This document shows, one piece after another, positions 1 to 10,068 of a stretch of 64,000 nucleotides of DNA. Where the stretch lies: the NCBI GenBank assembly GCA_963575745.1, contig CAUYUJ010014358.1, positions 220,319 through 284,318 on the forward strand, in the 5' to 3' direction. The stretch comes from Prorocentrum cordatum. Taxonomy: Eukaryota; Sar; Dinophyceae; Prorocentrales; Prorocentraceae. Both the position numbers and the translations under genes were made by a program. Every line of letters starts with the position of its first letter. Positions within the stretch are counted from its first letter, which is position 1. Under the pieces are notes generated by a model. The model was given only the letters and a program-made list of their open reading frames with translations. It was not told where the DNA came from and did no database searches.

Positions 1-215
1 GAGGAGGAGGAGAGGAGGAGGAGGACAGGAGCAGGAGGAGGAGGAGGAGGAGGAGGAGGAGGAGAGGAGGAGGAGGAGGGGGGAGGAGAGGATTGAGGAG
101 GGAGGGGAGGGAGGGAGGGAGGGAGGAGGGAGGGAGGATTGAGGAAGGAGGGAAGGGGGGGAGGAGGAGGACGAGGAGGAGGAGGAGGATAGGGGGAGGT
201 AGAGAGACAGTGACC
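1..215. repeat. GGA-rich microsatellite
   Basis: Imperfect purine-only GGA/GGGA repeat covering the left edge of the window. It is polypurine on the plus strand, whereas most other long triplet tracts here are polypyrimidine on plus. Confidence 0.9.
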
Positions 216-226
216 TCGATTGGTGC

Positions 227-640
227 CACTTCTCGCCGCTAGGGGGGGCTGCAGGGCTGGTTCCACTGGGTCGCCGTCCAGGCCCCGTGGATCACGCAAA
301 AAGGCAGGCCTCGTTCCACAGGGGAGCCGAACGGCTCGTTCCAACGGGTTTCTGTCGGGATCCGCGGGCCGCACGTCTCGTTCAGGCCGCAGGGTTCGTT
401 CCACCGGGGGCCCCGCGAAATTCGTTCTACAGAGAGGCCCTGGGGCTCGTTCCATTGGGCGCCCGTCAAAGCAGAAAACCGCGGGCTCGTTCCACGGGGG
501 AGCTCGTTCCACAGGGGGACCGGAAGGCTGGGTCCACCGTGTTCCTGTCGGGACCCACGAGCTCCAGGGCACGTTCCACAGAGGCCACGGGGCTTGCTCC
601 ATAGGGGTGGGCTGGTTCCACAGAAGGGCCCCAGGCTGCC
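227..640. repeat. degenerate ~30-bp tandem repeat (core CTCGTTCCACAGGGG)
   Basis: About a dozen imperfect copies of a 25-40-bp unit with the core CTCGTTCCAC(A/G/C)GGGG, for example near 318, 390, 448, 486, 505, 570 and 615. Spacing is irregular and both strands are open here only because the repeat lacks stops. I see no protein in it. Confidence 0.75.
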
Positions 641-744
641 CCGCCCCCCGGAGGAGGTCGCCACGAACTGGCTCTTGGACACGGTGACCTCGGAGGCTGC
701 TCTGGTCCTCTCCTGTCTTCCCGTGGGCACTTGCTTGTTCCAAA

Positions 745-965
745 CTCTCGGAAGTGCTGCTCGCACTTCCCCTCGTCCTCCTCCTCCTCCGCCCTGTCCC
801 CCTTCTCCGCCTGTTTCTCCTCCTCCCTGCTCCCTGTTCCCCCCTGCCTTCTCCCCCTGCCCCTCCCGCTCCCCCACCCCCCTCTCGTTATTCCTGCTCT
901 TCCTCCGCCTCCTCCGCCTCCTCCCCCATTTCATCCTCCTCCCCGTCCTCCCTCCTCCCTCCTCC
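745..965. repeat. TCC/CCT-rich polypyrimidine tract
   Basis: Imperfect (TCC)n and C-rich tract. Apparent Pro/Ser/Leu-rich reading frames across it are repeat translation, not genes. Confidence 0.85.
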
Positions 966-1785
966 TCCTGTAGACAGCTGCCTTCTCAAAGTTTACGGAA
1001 ATGTCACTGGTGGGCAAAAGGGGCTCATCCACTCCAGATAATCGGCACCAGGCCGTTCCATGGCAATTTCGGACGTGCATCTTGCAGCGCGAAGATCGGT
1101 AAACATCCGAGGGCGCATCCCACCATAGCCAAGGGGCGGCCCGCGCATAGCAATATAACCACCCACGTCTTGAATCAGCTACTGCCCCGCATTTTTCGCA
1201 AATCTCTCCGCTTCTTTAGGGCGTGAGTGGTTTAGCGGATTTCCTCTCATATCCCCCTTCCTCCCCCACGGGCAGGGTTTACCACTGTTCTCTTATTATA
1301 AACACCCCCTGGCCGAGGCGACCTGCCGCCAACCAAGAACAACGACAACACCCCCGAACCAACCCTATCAACTTGACCCTGCGACGAATCAAAAGCATCG
1401 GCACCAAGGGGTGATATAAGGTGTGCCGATCATGGTGTGACGGCAGCACTGCAAGATACGGTGCACGGGCCATGTGTGCGTGGCCGAGTCGCAGAACAGA
1501 GGTACCAAAGGCCTGGAGGTATTGTGCTTAGAAGGGAAAGGAAAAAGGAACACATCGGGGCGGGATAACCACCACCACGGCAGAAGCAGCGAAACGATGG
1601 ACCATGGGCAAGATAAGGGTACATAGGCAGAGACGCAACCAGACAATGAAGCGTCGCGCTTTTTTCCTGCCGAAGTACTCAACTCCTGCGCTGCCAGCGC
1701 TCTGCGTTGCTGCAGCGCCTCGGACAATTAAAAGCTTCGCTAACTCGTGTGAGAAGGGGTCAAGGCCTGGCTCGCCCGCCACCCT
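966..1785. other. unassigned, non-repetitive stretch
   Basis: No recognisable domain, RNA gene or clear repeat. Short frames on both strands show no protein-like composition. It lies downstream, on the minus strand, of the helicase remnant at 1786-1992 and could be decayed flank of the same element. Confidence 0.4.
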
Positions 1786-1992
1786 CTACCTTTCCTCCCT
1801 GCACCTCGCGCGCATGTGCGCCGCCAGGTCAGCGGGCGGGCCGCGGGACAGGAAATCAAACCCAGGGTCGCGTATCATCAGCAGGTTGTCAACCGTGGTG
1901 GCTCTCGAGAGAATCACGTAGCGATGCAGCCATAGCGCGTCCAAATCGCCCGCGTCCTTGCACCCGGCGTCGATGATGACTCCGTTGCGCAA
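1786..1992 (-). pseudogene. remnant of a Pif1-like (possibly Helitron) helicase, C-terminal motif
   Basis: The minus-strand frame contains WLHRYVILSRATTVDNLLMI. This matches the last conserved motif of Pif1/RecD-type superfamily 1 helicases (YVALSRxxxxxxLLI), preceded by a 'GVIIDAG' segment typical of the strand before it. Only about 69 codons are open, there is no ATG at the start, and Walker A and B motifs are absent. The upstream side is replaced by tandem repeats from about 2010. I infer a truncated fragment of a Pif1-type gene, which in eukaryotic repeats is often Helitron-borne. No Helitron end was seen. Confidence 0.5.
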
Positions 1993-2009
1993 GGCCCGGT
2001 TCTGGCGGT

Positions 2010-2455
2010 CGCAGTGGCCACCCCAGCAGCCCTCGGAAATGGCGACAGTTCCACACTCGGCACCCCCCCCCCTCAGGATGGCGAGGTCCCGTGTGGATCT
2101 GTGTGGGACGCCACTGTGCTGGCCTCCCAGCAGCCCTCGAAAGCCGCGACATGTTCACACTTCGCACCCCCAAAGAGTGGCGAGGGCTCGTTTGGATCTG
2201 CGTGGGGCCCCGCTGCGCGGGCTCCCCTCGCAGCCCTCGAAAGTCGCGACATTTGGATCCCTTTGCACCCCTTCGCAGCCCCCCAGGGATGGCGAGGTCC
2301 CGATTGGATCTGCGTGTGGCCGCACTGTGCGGGCTCCCCCAACAACCCTCGAAGCTGGTGACAAGTTCATGCTTCGCAGCCCCTTCCCAAGGATGGCGAG
2401 GTCCCGGTTGGATCTGCGAGGTCCCGTTTGGATATGCGTGGGGCCCCACCGTCTT
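2010..2455. repeat. ~90-120-bp tandem repeat
   Basis: Four to five diverged copies of a unit containing 'GGATGGCGAGGTCCCG', then 'TGGATCTGCGTG' and 'CAGCCCTCGAAA.xCGCGACA'. Cores occur near 2075, 2170, 2287 and 2393. Long open frames on both strands are a by-product of the repeat. Confidence 0.75.
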
Positions 2456-2689
2456 ATGTGCTGAAGCTCGGGTGCTACTTCTGTGCTGAGCGGGCGGGTG
2501 GGAGTGAGCGAGACAGCTTGCGGGCGGGGAGGCTGTCTTGCCCCCTCCCCCTCGCCCCTCCCCATGGACATGGACAGGTGGGGTCGCGGGTCGTTGGAGC
2601 GTCCAGGATGGCCTCGGGTTTGGGGCCAATTTGGGCCTCCTGGAGGGGGGGGGGCGCTAATGTACTACCCCCCCTTCTTTGATCGATCT

Positions 2690-2955
2690 CGTTCAAGATG
2701 GCCCCAAGATGGCCCCCAAGGCTCCCAAAAGAGCCCGAAGAGGGCCCCCAAAGGCGCCCAGGAGGCCCCAAGAGGCCCCCAAGAGGCCCCTAAGAGGCTC
2801 CCAAGAGACCCCCAAGATGCTCCTCCGATGCACCCAAGACGCTCCAAGAGGCGCCCAGGACAACCAATAAGCCCCCAAGATGCCACTGCTACTGGAGGAC
2901 TCCAAGAAGCTCCCGGGAGACATCCGAACATACTCCGAGAGGCATCCAATAGGCT
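2690..2955. repeat. short-period CCCAAGAGGCCCCCAAGATGG repeat, block 1
   Basis: Runs of a 9-12-bp motif (CCAAGAGGCxx / CCAAGATGGCC). The same motif fills 3590-4470, and its reverse complement builds the 386-bp tandem at 53520-54705. Confidence 0.8.
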
Positions 2956-2964
2956 CCTGGCCAT

Positions 2965-3165
2965 TCTGCTCGCCTTCCCCCTCCTCCTCTTCCTCCTCCT
3001 CCTCCTCCTCCTCCTCCTCCTCCTCCTCCTCCTCCTCCCTGCTCCCCGTTTCCCCTCCCCCCCTCCCATCCCCCTGCTCCCCATCCCCCTCCTGCCCTCC
3101 TCCTCCTCCTCCTCCTCCTCCTCCTCCTCCTCCTCCTCCTCCTCCTCCATTCTTTTTCCTTGCAA
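2965..3165. repeat. (TCC)n microsatellite
   Basis: Two long TCC blocks separated by a C-rich segment at about 3040-3095. Confidence 0.95.
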
Positions 3166-3249
3166 ATAACTCCTCCCTATCGCACCTCGAAGCTGGTCGA
3201 AAGGGCAGGCTGGGCATTTCGCCTGAATGTATGGCCCTGACGCTTGAAA

Positions 3250-3425
3250 CTTGACAACGGTTTCACGGATTGAGGGCGGGTGCTTTTCAAAATGTGGCTC
3301 TCGCCTTAGCGCTCTACGCATTTGTTTGTAAATTGCAAGAGCCTCAAATATTGAGAGTAGTTTCTGCTCAAAATGCGGCTCTGGCTTTAGCGCCGCACGC
3401 TTTTATTTCAAATCTGCTACTGTGC
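3250..3425 (+). repeat. dispersed ~85-bp repeat family, two copies
   Basis: Contains 'TTCACGGATTGAGGGCGGGT', then 'TTTTCAAAATGTGGCTCTCGC' and 'TTAGCGC', followed by a second diverged copy ('CTCAAAATGCGGCTCTGG', 'TTTAGCGCCGCACGC'). Related copies lie at 4598-4660 and 62905-63330, and in inverse orientation at 9655-9738 and 41125-41280. Confidence 0.8.
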
Positions 3426-3589
3426 CTCTGGGCACGCAGGGGGCGTGTCCTCAGGTCCTTTGCCCAATCCCCTACGCTTCAGTCCTCAGTCCTGACGCAG
3501 TGGGCTCCGGCGCGTCCCGGCGGGGTCCCGGGAGGATGCCGAAAGATCTTCCAGAGGTGGTTGCAAAGGGTTTCTCCGTTCTAGACGGC

Positions 3590-4470
3590 TCCAAGATGGC
3601 CTCCGAGACGCCTCCAAGAGGGCCAGGATGGCCTCCAAGACGGCTAAGATGGCCCCCAGATGCCTCCAAGACGGCCCAAGGTGCACCCAAGACGCCCTAA
3701 GATGGCCTCAAGATGGCCCAAAACGGCCCAAGAGGCTCCCAAGAGGCCTCCAAGACGGCCCGGTCCTCCAGGAAGGCCCGAAGAGGCCCAAATCCTTGAT
3801 TTTCCTAAGGTTTTTGAAGGATTTTGGTATTTGCGCCTTTTCGGCTTTCCGACGGCCCAAGACGGCCCAAGAGGCCCCCAAGGTCGCCCCAGGATCGTCC
3901 AAGAGGCCTCCAAGATGGCCCCATGACGGCCCAAGAGGCCCCCAACACGGCCCTGAGAGGGCCCCAAGACGGGCCAAGAGGCATCCAAGACGCCCAAGAT
4001 GGCCTCTAAGACGGCCCCGAAGCGCCCCAAGAGGGCCCCAAGTCGGCCCAGAGAGGCCCCCGAGACGGCTCCCGACGGCGTCAGACGTGTGCCAGGAGCC
4101 CACCAAGACGGCCGAAGATGGCCTCAAGATGGCCCAAGACGGCCCAAGAGGCCTCCAAGAGTGCCTCCAGGAAGGCCCGAAAAGCCCAAAATCATTTATT
4201 TTCCTGAAGAGTTTTTGAAAGATTGTGGCATGTGCTTTTTTTCTGCCTTCCGACGGCCCGACGGCCCAAGTGCCCCCGAAGATAGCCCAAGACTGCCCCA
4301 AGAGGCCCCCAAGACGGCCCAAGAGGCCTCCAAAACGCTCAAGATGGCCTCCAGGACGGCCCACGAGCCCTCCAAGACGTCCTCCAAGAAGGCCCGAAAG
4401 GGTCCAAATGGCCTCCAGACGGCCAAGATGACCTTCAAGATGCCCACGTGTTCCCCGAAGGCTGTCCAAA
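3590..4470 (+). repeat. CCAAGATGGCC short-period repeat with ~400-bp higher-order unit
   Basis: Dense CCAAGA(T/G)GGCC-type motifs interrupted twice by a T-rich segment ('GGAAGGCCCGAA...' to 'CTTTCCGACGGCCCAAG') at about 3769-3860 and 4168-4265, giving a ~399-bp higher-order period. The segment 'GCCTTTT.GGCTTTCCGACG' is shared, inverted, with the 386-bp tandem at 53520-54705, so both belong to one satellite family. Confidence 0.85.
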
Positions 4471-4597
4471 CCGATTCGGGGAACCCATGGTCCGATAGCT
4501 TGGCAGGTCTGGCCTCAACGTTCGGCCACGTAGGCGCTTCCACAAAGGCAGGGGGCGGCGGTGATTCGCCGTAGGCGTCTTCGATATCTGCAAAAAT

Positions 4598-4660
4598 TTC
4601 ACGGATTGAGGGCGGGTCGCTTTCAAAATGTGGCTCTCGCCTTAGCGCCGCGCGCAATCG
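4598..4660 (+). repeat. dispersed ~85-bp repeat family, single copy
   Basis: Single copy with 'TTCACGGATTGAGGGCGGGT' and 'TTTCAAAATGTGGCTCTCGC', directly downstream of the CCAAGATGGCC array. Confidence 0.8.
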
Positions 4661-4984
4661 TTGAAAACATTGGCCCAGGCATCGTTTCTGCATGTGCTGG
4701 TGGGGCTAAGCGAAGCGTCTGAAGCTTCTTCCACGGTGGGGGCAGCGAATAAAAGGAACCCTTGATCGAGGAATCCACGGGCCTGCAAGGCGGAGGGACT
4801 CCAGAGCGTGGCCTGGCTGTGGCTATCCCTGCGGCCCCCGCCAGACAAGCCGCCCTCCCAGGGGCCCGAAGCCTCCCTGTCGCACTCCTCGGCGGACGCC
4901 CCCCCGGGGCCGTGCCGGCGGCGAGCACGGGGGGGGGGGCGGCAGAGGGCGCTGGCCTGCTCAGAAAGCGGCGGGGCTTTCCAC

Positions 4985-5135
4985 TTCCTCCTCCTCCTCC
5001 TCCTCTTCTCCTTTTCCTCCTCCTCCTCCTTTTCCTCTCCTTTTCCTCCTCCTCCTCCTCCTCCTCCTCCTCCGCCTCCTCCTTCTCCTCCTCCTCCTCC
5101 TCCTCCGCCTCCTCCTCCTCCTCCTCCTCCCAGAA
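4985..5135. repeat. (TCC)n microsatellite
   Basis: Imperfect TCC array with TTTTCC interruptions. Flanking 4670-4985 and 5135-5675 show no gene. The latter holds two copies of 'CCCATATTTTCCT' near 5402 and 5447. Confidence 0.9.
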
Positions 5136-5675
5136 GCCCTCTCGCCTTCCGAGGCGCCTGCTGAACCTTCTCCGCAGCCACCGGGGGCCTCGCAGAGGGC
5201 ACGGAGGGCTTCTGAGAGGCCCCCGCCGCCTGCTGAGAGGAGGCCGCCCCCTCGGCATTCCTCGCCCGGGCGCGCAGGGGATCCCGAGGGCGAGAGTGGG
5301 GTTCGCAGGCGACGTCTCGCCCCCCTGCCCCCGAGCTCCACCCCAAACATCATGAAGGGGCCCTGGGACACACAAATAAAAACACACAAATAAAAAGATC
5401 CCCCATATTTTCCTATATTTTCTGAGTTTTGTCTTCCCCACCACTTCCCATATTTTCCTGTATTTTCTGTGGAGTCGACGTTTAATTGTGTCTGTGTGTT
5501 TCTCCCCCTCCTGACATCAGCCCCTTCAGGAAAGAAATGGAACTCGGGGATGCACCCCCACAGCCCCAGTCGCACGTCCACGTGCTGGGCCCCAGAATGC
5601 CTGGCCCATCGACAAGTCCTACTGAATCGGAGATTTTGAGCCGCCAGACTTGTGTTTCGATGTCATGGTACAGTT

Positions 5676-5813
5676 TTTGGGGGTCACATGCGAACCCTAC
5701 CCCTACCCCCCACGATTTCTGAGGGGGAGGGGGGAGGAGGCGAACGAAGTGAACCCCACCCTCCCCCTCAGAAATCGTAGGGGGATGGGGGCAGGGTTCG
5801 CATGTGGCCCCCG
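5676..5813. repeat. foldback (inverted repeat, ~50-bp arms)
   Basis: Left arm from about 5679 (GGGGGTCACATGCGAACCCT) through CGATTTCTGAGGGGGAGGG is repeated inverted as CCCTCCCCCTCAGAAATCG through AGGGTTCGCATGTGGCCCCC, ending near 5812. The loop is short (about 5740-5760). It would fold as a long hairpin and could be a MITE or a locally inverted duplication. Confidence 0.85.
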
Positions 5814-6149
5814 AAGTTTGCCCAGGGTGCGGTGCAAAAGCTCCATGGTATCTGGCGGGCATCGACTCGGGACACGGAGCGTCTGGAAATCGTTTCTTTG
5901 AGCGCATCATGTATCATGACCTCTTTCTCCTCCCCTCCCCTCCCACTCCCTCCTCGTCCTCCTCTATGTCCTACTCCTGCTCCTCCTCGTCTCCCTTTCT
6001 GACCGTGGCACCCTTCTCAAAGCGAAGCGGGCCACGACCAAGTGGAGGGGGCCCCCCCTATGAAGGGCTGGGCAACTGAAAGGGTGGACGGGCTCAGGGG
6101 GGAGGGAATCATCGAGATGGAATCAGCGACACATCTGCGGGACGGGAAA

Positions 6150-6221
6150 ATGACCACAACCACTGCTTCTCGTTTGCGCCCACTTCCAGCCGGCCGAAGA
6201 TGAAGCAGTGGTTATGGTCAT
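6150..6221. repeat. 20-bp-arm foldback with a third copy downstream
   Basis: ATGACCACAACCACTGCTTC at 6150-6169 is matched inverted by GAAGCAGTGGTTATGGTCAT at 6202-6221, with one mismatch and a ~32-bp loop. A third, direct copy ('GGCCACAACCACTGCTTT') lies near 6248. Confidence 0.8.
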
Positions 6222-6299
6222 CTGCCTGGCGCCTAGTTTAACGAAGGTGGCCACAACCACTGCTTTGTTTCTGCTGGCTGGAAGGCGGCAACAGAAGAA

Positions 6300-7420
6300 A
6301 AGCAGTTTTTTTGTTGTTACAAAAAAACATGTTCTTTTTCTTCTTCTTTTTAATACTTTTTTTTCCCGCCCCGCCCCGTAACATCGCCGATTGATCCGCA
6401 TGTTCCCTGGCGGCGTGGGCTGTCGAGCACCTGTCGGCGACGAGTGGTGACCGACGCTCTCCCCTCCGAACCTCTCCCTCCCCAGCGTTTGCCCCCTGAC
6501 CCGCAGCGCCGGCCCCCCCGAGCGGTGGAGGGTGGCACGAGTGGCAACCAGCGGCGGCGACCGAGAACATGCCTGCAGGTCCGAGTCTGACTGAGGCCGT
6601 GGCGTCGCCGCTAGCCTGCACGTCACACTCCGGGGCACGGCCCACCACGAACGCCTCCGGCGGCGCCAACGCTTGGGAACCGCAAGGCGTGGGAGAAGGG
6701 GCGGAGCACAGAAGGAGACGTCCGGGAAGCGCGAGCAACGATACCGGCCCGCATGCGTGACTGCACGCTCACGCGTACTGCACGTGTGCATGCAGAAGGT
6801 GAGCGTGTGTTGTTTTGAAGTGTGAGAGCGCCTGTGCACGTCTTCTAGCACGAACGCGCGCACCAAAGTACACGAGCACGCACGGCTCTTCGCGCGTCTG
6901 CGCCTCTGGGCCAGCATCCCTGCGATTTGCTACAAGGGATAACCGCGGCATGAAGCGCGGGGCGCACGTCCGCCACCAGGACATGGCGCCAATGAGAACC
7001 ACGATGTCAACGCGAACATGGGCTCGCTCATGCTCGCTTATAGCCTGGCAGCGCTCCCGTTGGTGACGCCGTGGTGCCTGCTTGCGGTCCCCCTTGCCAG
7101 CAGGGATCAAATGTCGCAATGTGTCGAGCCCATCAAGAACTCTACCTATGCTCTTTGTCGGACGATCTGGGTCCAGACTCGCTCGTCGGCGTGATCGGCG
7201 ACAACATTTTCTGAGGACTGTGTGTATATGTGTGTCTCTCCATTTCTTGTTCCCACAGTCCCTAACTGTCCAACGCTTGACTTTTTTCATCCATCTAGAC
7301 ATTTGATGTCCTACTATACCCCCAGCCCCGTCTTCTGGAGCCTGGGCTTGGCCATCACATGATGACACGCATCACGGTTAGCGATGTGCACCAGCGTTGG
7401 GTGAGCCATGGCGGCGTGAG
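6300..7420. other. no gene recognised
   Basis: Mixed-composition DNA with a T-rich stretch at 6305-6365. I see no domain, RNA gene or clear repeat. Short frames on both strands are Arg/Ala-rich and unconvincing. Confidence 0.4.
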
Positions 7421-7499
7421 CGCGACTACTCCCGCGCGCCGTAGGGTGTGACCGTGGTGGGTATAACGTAACGCCCCCCACCCTGCAGTGGGACCCAGA

Positions 7500-7522
7500 G
7501 CGCTCGCGCGCAACTGGGCCTT

Positions 7523-7563
<41 letters not shown>

Positions 7564-8165
7564 GAACGAGCGACGACGACTGGGTGACGACGACTGGGTG
7601 ACGACGACGATGGACGACGACGTCGGCGCAGACGACGACAGCGACGACGACAACGACAGCAAAGTCGCCACGAGAACTGCGGGCCCGCGTACGGCACGAC
7701 CATTCACACACACACACACACACCCACAGGGACATGGGTGACGATGACGAAGGCGTCGACGACGACGACGGCGGCGACCAGTAAACAACAACGGCGAGGG
7801 CGACGGCGGGGCGATGACGACCACGACGACGGCGAATAATGACGGCGGCGACGATGACGACGACGGACGACGACGCATACGACGTCAACGTCGACAACGG
7901 CGCGGGCAACGACACCGACCACGACGACACCAGCAAGGACGACACGCGAACAACGACGACGACAACGACGACGGCTGGACAATGACAACGACGAAGGCTG
8001 CACGATTGCAAGCTGTGCGTCTGGACGACTGGACAACAACACCACTGCACACAACAACACCACTGCACAAAAACGGAAACGACGACGCCGACCACGACGT
8101 CGACGACGGCGAAGGCAGACGACGACGTCAACGACAATGACGGCGGAGACAACGACAACTGGACA
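7500..8165. repeat. GAC/GACGA-rich microsatellite region
   Basis: Dominated by GAC triplets with small unique islands. It includes a (CA)n run at 7708-7728. Long Val/Ser- or Asp/Thr-rich frames here are repeat artefacts. Confidence 0.85.
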
Positions 8166-8169
8166 ACGA

Positions 8170-8260
8170 CGAGACAGACAAGTGGCCTGCGCTGGGGCGA
8201 GAGCGCCATTCGGAACGACGGGAGCAACGAGCCGATCCGAAAACCAGGCCGGCTCTGCGG
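8170..8260 (+). repeat. dispersed repeat (AGTGGCCTGCGCTGGGGCGA family)
   Basis: About 60 bp matching 53035-53100: 'AGTGGCC(T/C)GCGCTGGGGCGA', 'GAGCGCCATTC(G/T)GAACGACG' and 'GCCGATCCGA'. A third, partial copy lies near 52910. Confidence 0.75.
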
Positions 8261-8819
8261 AGGCAAAACGAAGATCATGTTAAATGCAAAAACAACTGGT
8301 TGGAATCCGGTGCAAAAGCAGTACACATTTCTGATAGACGCAGGGGGGAGAAGGGAGTAGTACTCCGAATGTGTCAGCGTGGAGGAGGCGGAAGGAGGGT
8401 GGAGGAGGATGTGGAGGAGGCGGACAGGAGGAGCAGGTGGACATAGCTACTTCCAGCCCCTGGAGGGACAGTCGGTCATTCTTGTCGCAACCCTTATCTA
8501 ATGACAGCTCCTAGTTCAACCTCCCAGCAGTGGCGGCCGCCACTTGGGGGAGGCACGTGGCAGCGTCCCGAAGGACTCGGATGCCTTCAGGGCCCAGCGC
8601 CCAGGAAGAGGGAGGAGAGAGGAGGAGGAGGCGCAGGAGGAGGAGGGAGCAGGAACGAGGTAGGAGGAAGAAACAGGAACGATGACGAAGGTGGGGGAAG
8701 AACCAACACGTGACTGAAGGAGTGCTGCTTCCGCTTCCACCGTCTCGTCTCTCTCCTGCTGCTCGCGCCTCCTGCTGCTCACGCCTCCCGCTGCTGGTTT
8801 GCCCCTTCACTCTCCCCCT

Positions 8820-9005
8820 CCCCCTCCCCCCCCTCCTCCTCCTCCTCCTCCTCCTCCTCCTCCTCCTCCTCCTCCCCCTCCTCCTCCTCCTCCTCCTCCT
8901 CCTCATCATCCCAACTATCCGATGTGTTGATGTTCCTGTTGCTCTTCCTCCTTCTCCTCCTCCTCTTCCCCCTCCTCCTCCTCCTCCTCCTCCTCCTCCT
9001 CCACT
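8820..9005. repeat. (TCC)n microsatellite
   Basis: TCC arrays at 8825-8905 and 8945-9003 separated by a short unique segment. Confidence 0.95.
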
Positions 9006-9234
9006 ACGCTCAGAGTCGTGGTCTGTTCGTCCCGGGTCGCTGCTGTTCGGCGGTCCCGGCGTCGGGGGAGGGCCTGCAGAGGCAGAAGAAGCAGACGAGA
9101 GAGCGCAAGGAGTTGCTCAGCGCGCCATCTCTCTGCGTGGGCTTCTGCCTGCAGGGCCAGGCAACCTCGAGGCGAGAGGCACGGATGCGTGCCCCTCTCC
9201 GGGGGAGGCACCCTGGCGGCCAACTTCCGGGAAG

Positions 9235-9365
9235 AGGGGGGGGGAGGAAGGAGGAGGAGGAGGAGGAGGAGGAGGAGGAGGAGGAGGAGGAGGAGGAGGA
9301 GGAGGGGAGGAGGAGGAAAGAGGAGGAGGAGGGGGGGGGAGGAGGGGAGGAGGAGGCGGAGGACC
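9235..9365. repeat. (GGA)n microsatellite
   Basis: Polypurine array on plus, 230 bp after a polypyrimidine array on the same strand. The strand of the triplet switches between neighbouring arrays. Confidence 0.95.
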
Positions 9366-9654
9366 AATGTGAACCCACGACCTATCAACGATGTTGCAAC
9401 AAGCACTCCCTCCAAGTTCCCTCTTCAGAGGTCCCTACAAGGGTTTGTTTTCACTGAGGCGCGTGCCCCGTTGGAAGGCAACTGCTTGAAATCCCGAACC
9501 GTGCCAGAACACCTTCCTGGAACCTCCACGCCACGACTCAACGTTACTGGTCGCGTCCCGACGATCCTGAACCGTGCCAGAACACCATTGCGGGGACGTC
9601 GCCAACGCGACTGTTGCACCCTGGCAGCCCTGCGTTGTGCCAAGACATACTCTG

Positions 9655-9738
9655 CAGGGCTAGAAAGCTGCACGCGCGGCGCGGAAGCGAGAACCACACT
9701 CTGGAAAAGGAACCGCCCTCCACCCGCGGAGCTCGTGA
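9655..9738 (-). repeat. dispersed ~85-bp repeat family, inverse copy at the left flank of LINE-A
   Basis: Contains 'GCGAGAACCACACTCTGGAA' and 'GGAACCGCCCTCCA', the reverse-complement form of the family at 3250-3425. The same family in the same orientation lies just beyond the right end of LINE-A (41125-41280), again adjoining a TCC tract. Confidence 0.8.
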
Positions 9739-9866
9739 AACTCCTCCTCCTCCTCCTCCTCCTCCTCCTCCTCCTCCTCCTCCTCCTCCTCCTCCTCCTC
9801 CTCCTCCTACCTCCTCCTCCTCCTACCTCTTCCTGCCTCCTCCCCCTCCTCCCTCCTCCTCCTCCA
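9738..9866. repeat. (TCC)n microsatellite at the LINE-A 5' junction
   Basis: Uninterrupted TCC units, then imperfect units, ending directly at a spliced-leader-like sequence (9869-9879). LINE-B has the same arrangement at 44104/44105. Confidence 0.9.
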
Positions 9867-9868
9867 GG

Positions 9869-9879
9869 TTTGGCTCGAG
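9869..9879 (+). promoter_or_regulatory. possible relic of the dinoflagellate spliced leader at the LINE-A 5' end
   Basis: TTTGGCTCGAG matches 10 of 11 bases of the 3' end of the dinoflagellate spliced leader and is preceded by CCAGG where the leader has CCATT. On its own this is weak. It gains weight because LINE-B begins with a perfect leader in the same position, right after a TCC tract. I infer that LINE-A was also copied from a trans-spliced RNA and has since decayed at its end. Confidence 0.45.
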
Positions 9880-10068
9880 CGGTTGCATAACCGGTTCCGC
9901 GCCGATCCCCGCCGCGACGCCCTATCGGGCCGCCATCCGACAGGCGCGACGCCTGCCTACTCTCCTCCTTCCTATCCCCAGCGGCCTCGTGACGAGCCCG
10001 CTCCTCATCGTAGAGCGCGCAAGCAGCGCGCCAACGCCCGCACGCTTTTAAGGGTGCACAAGGCCGCG

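Noticed and set aside
7420-8326. Val/Ser-rich minus-strand and Asp/Thr-rich plus-strand proteins
   Set aside because: Both are translations of a GAC microsatellite.
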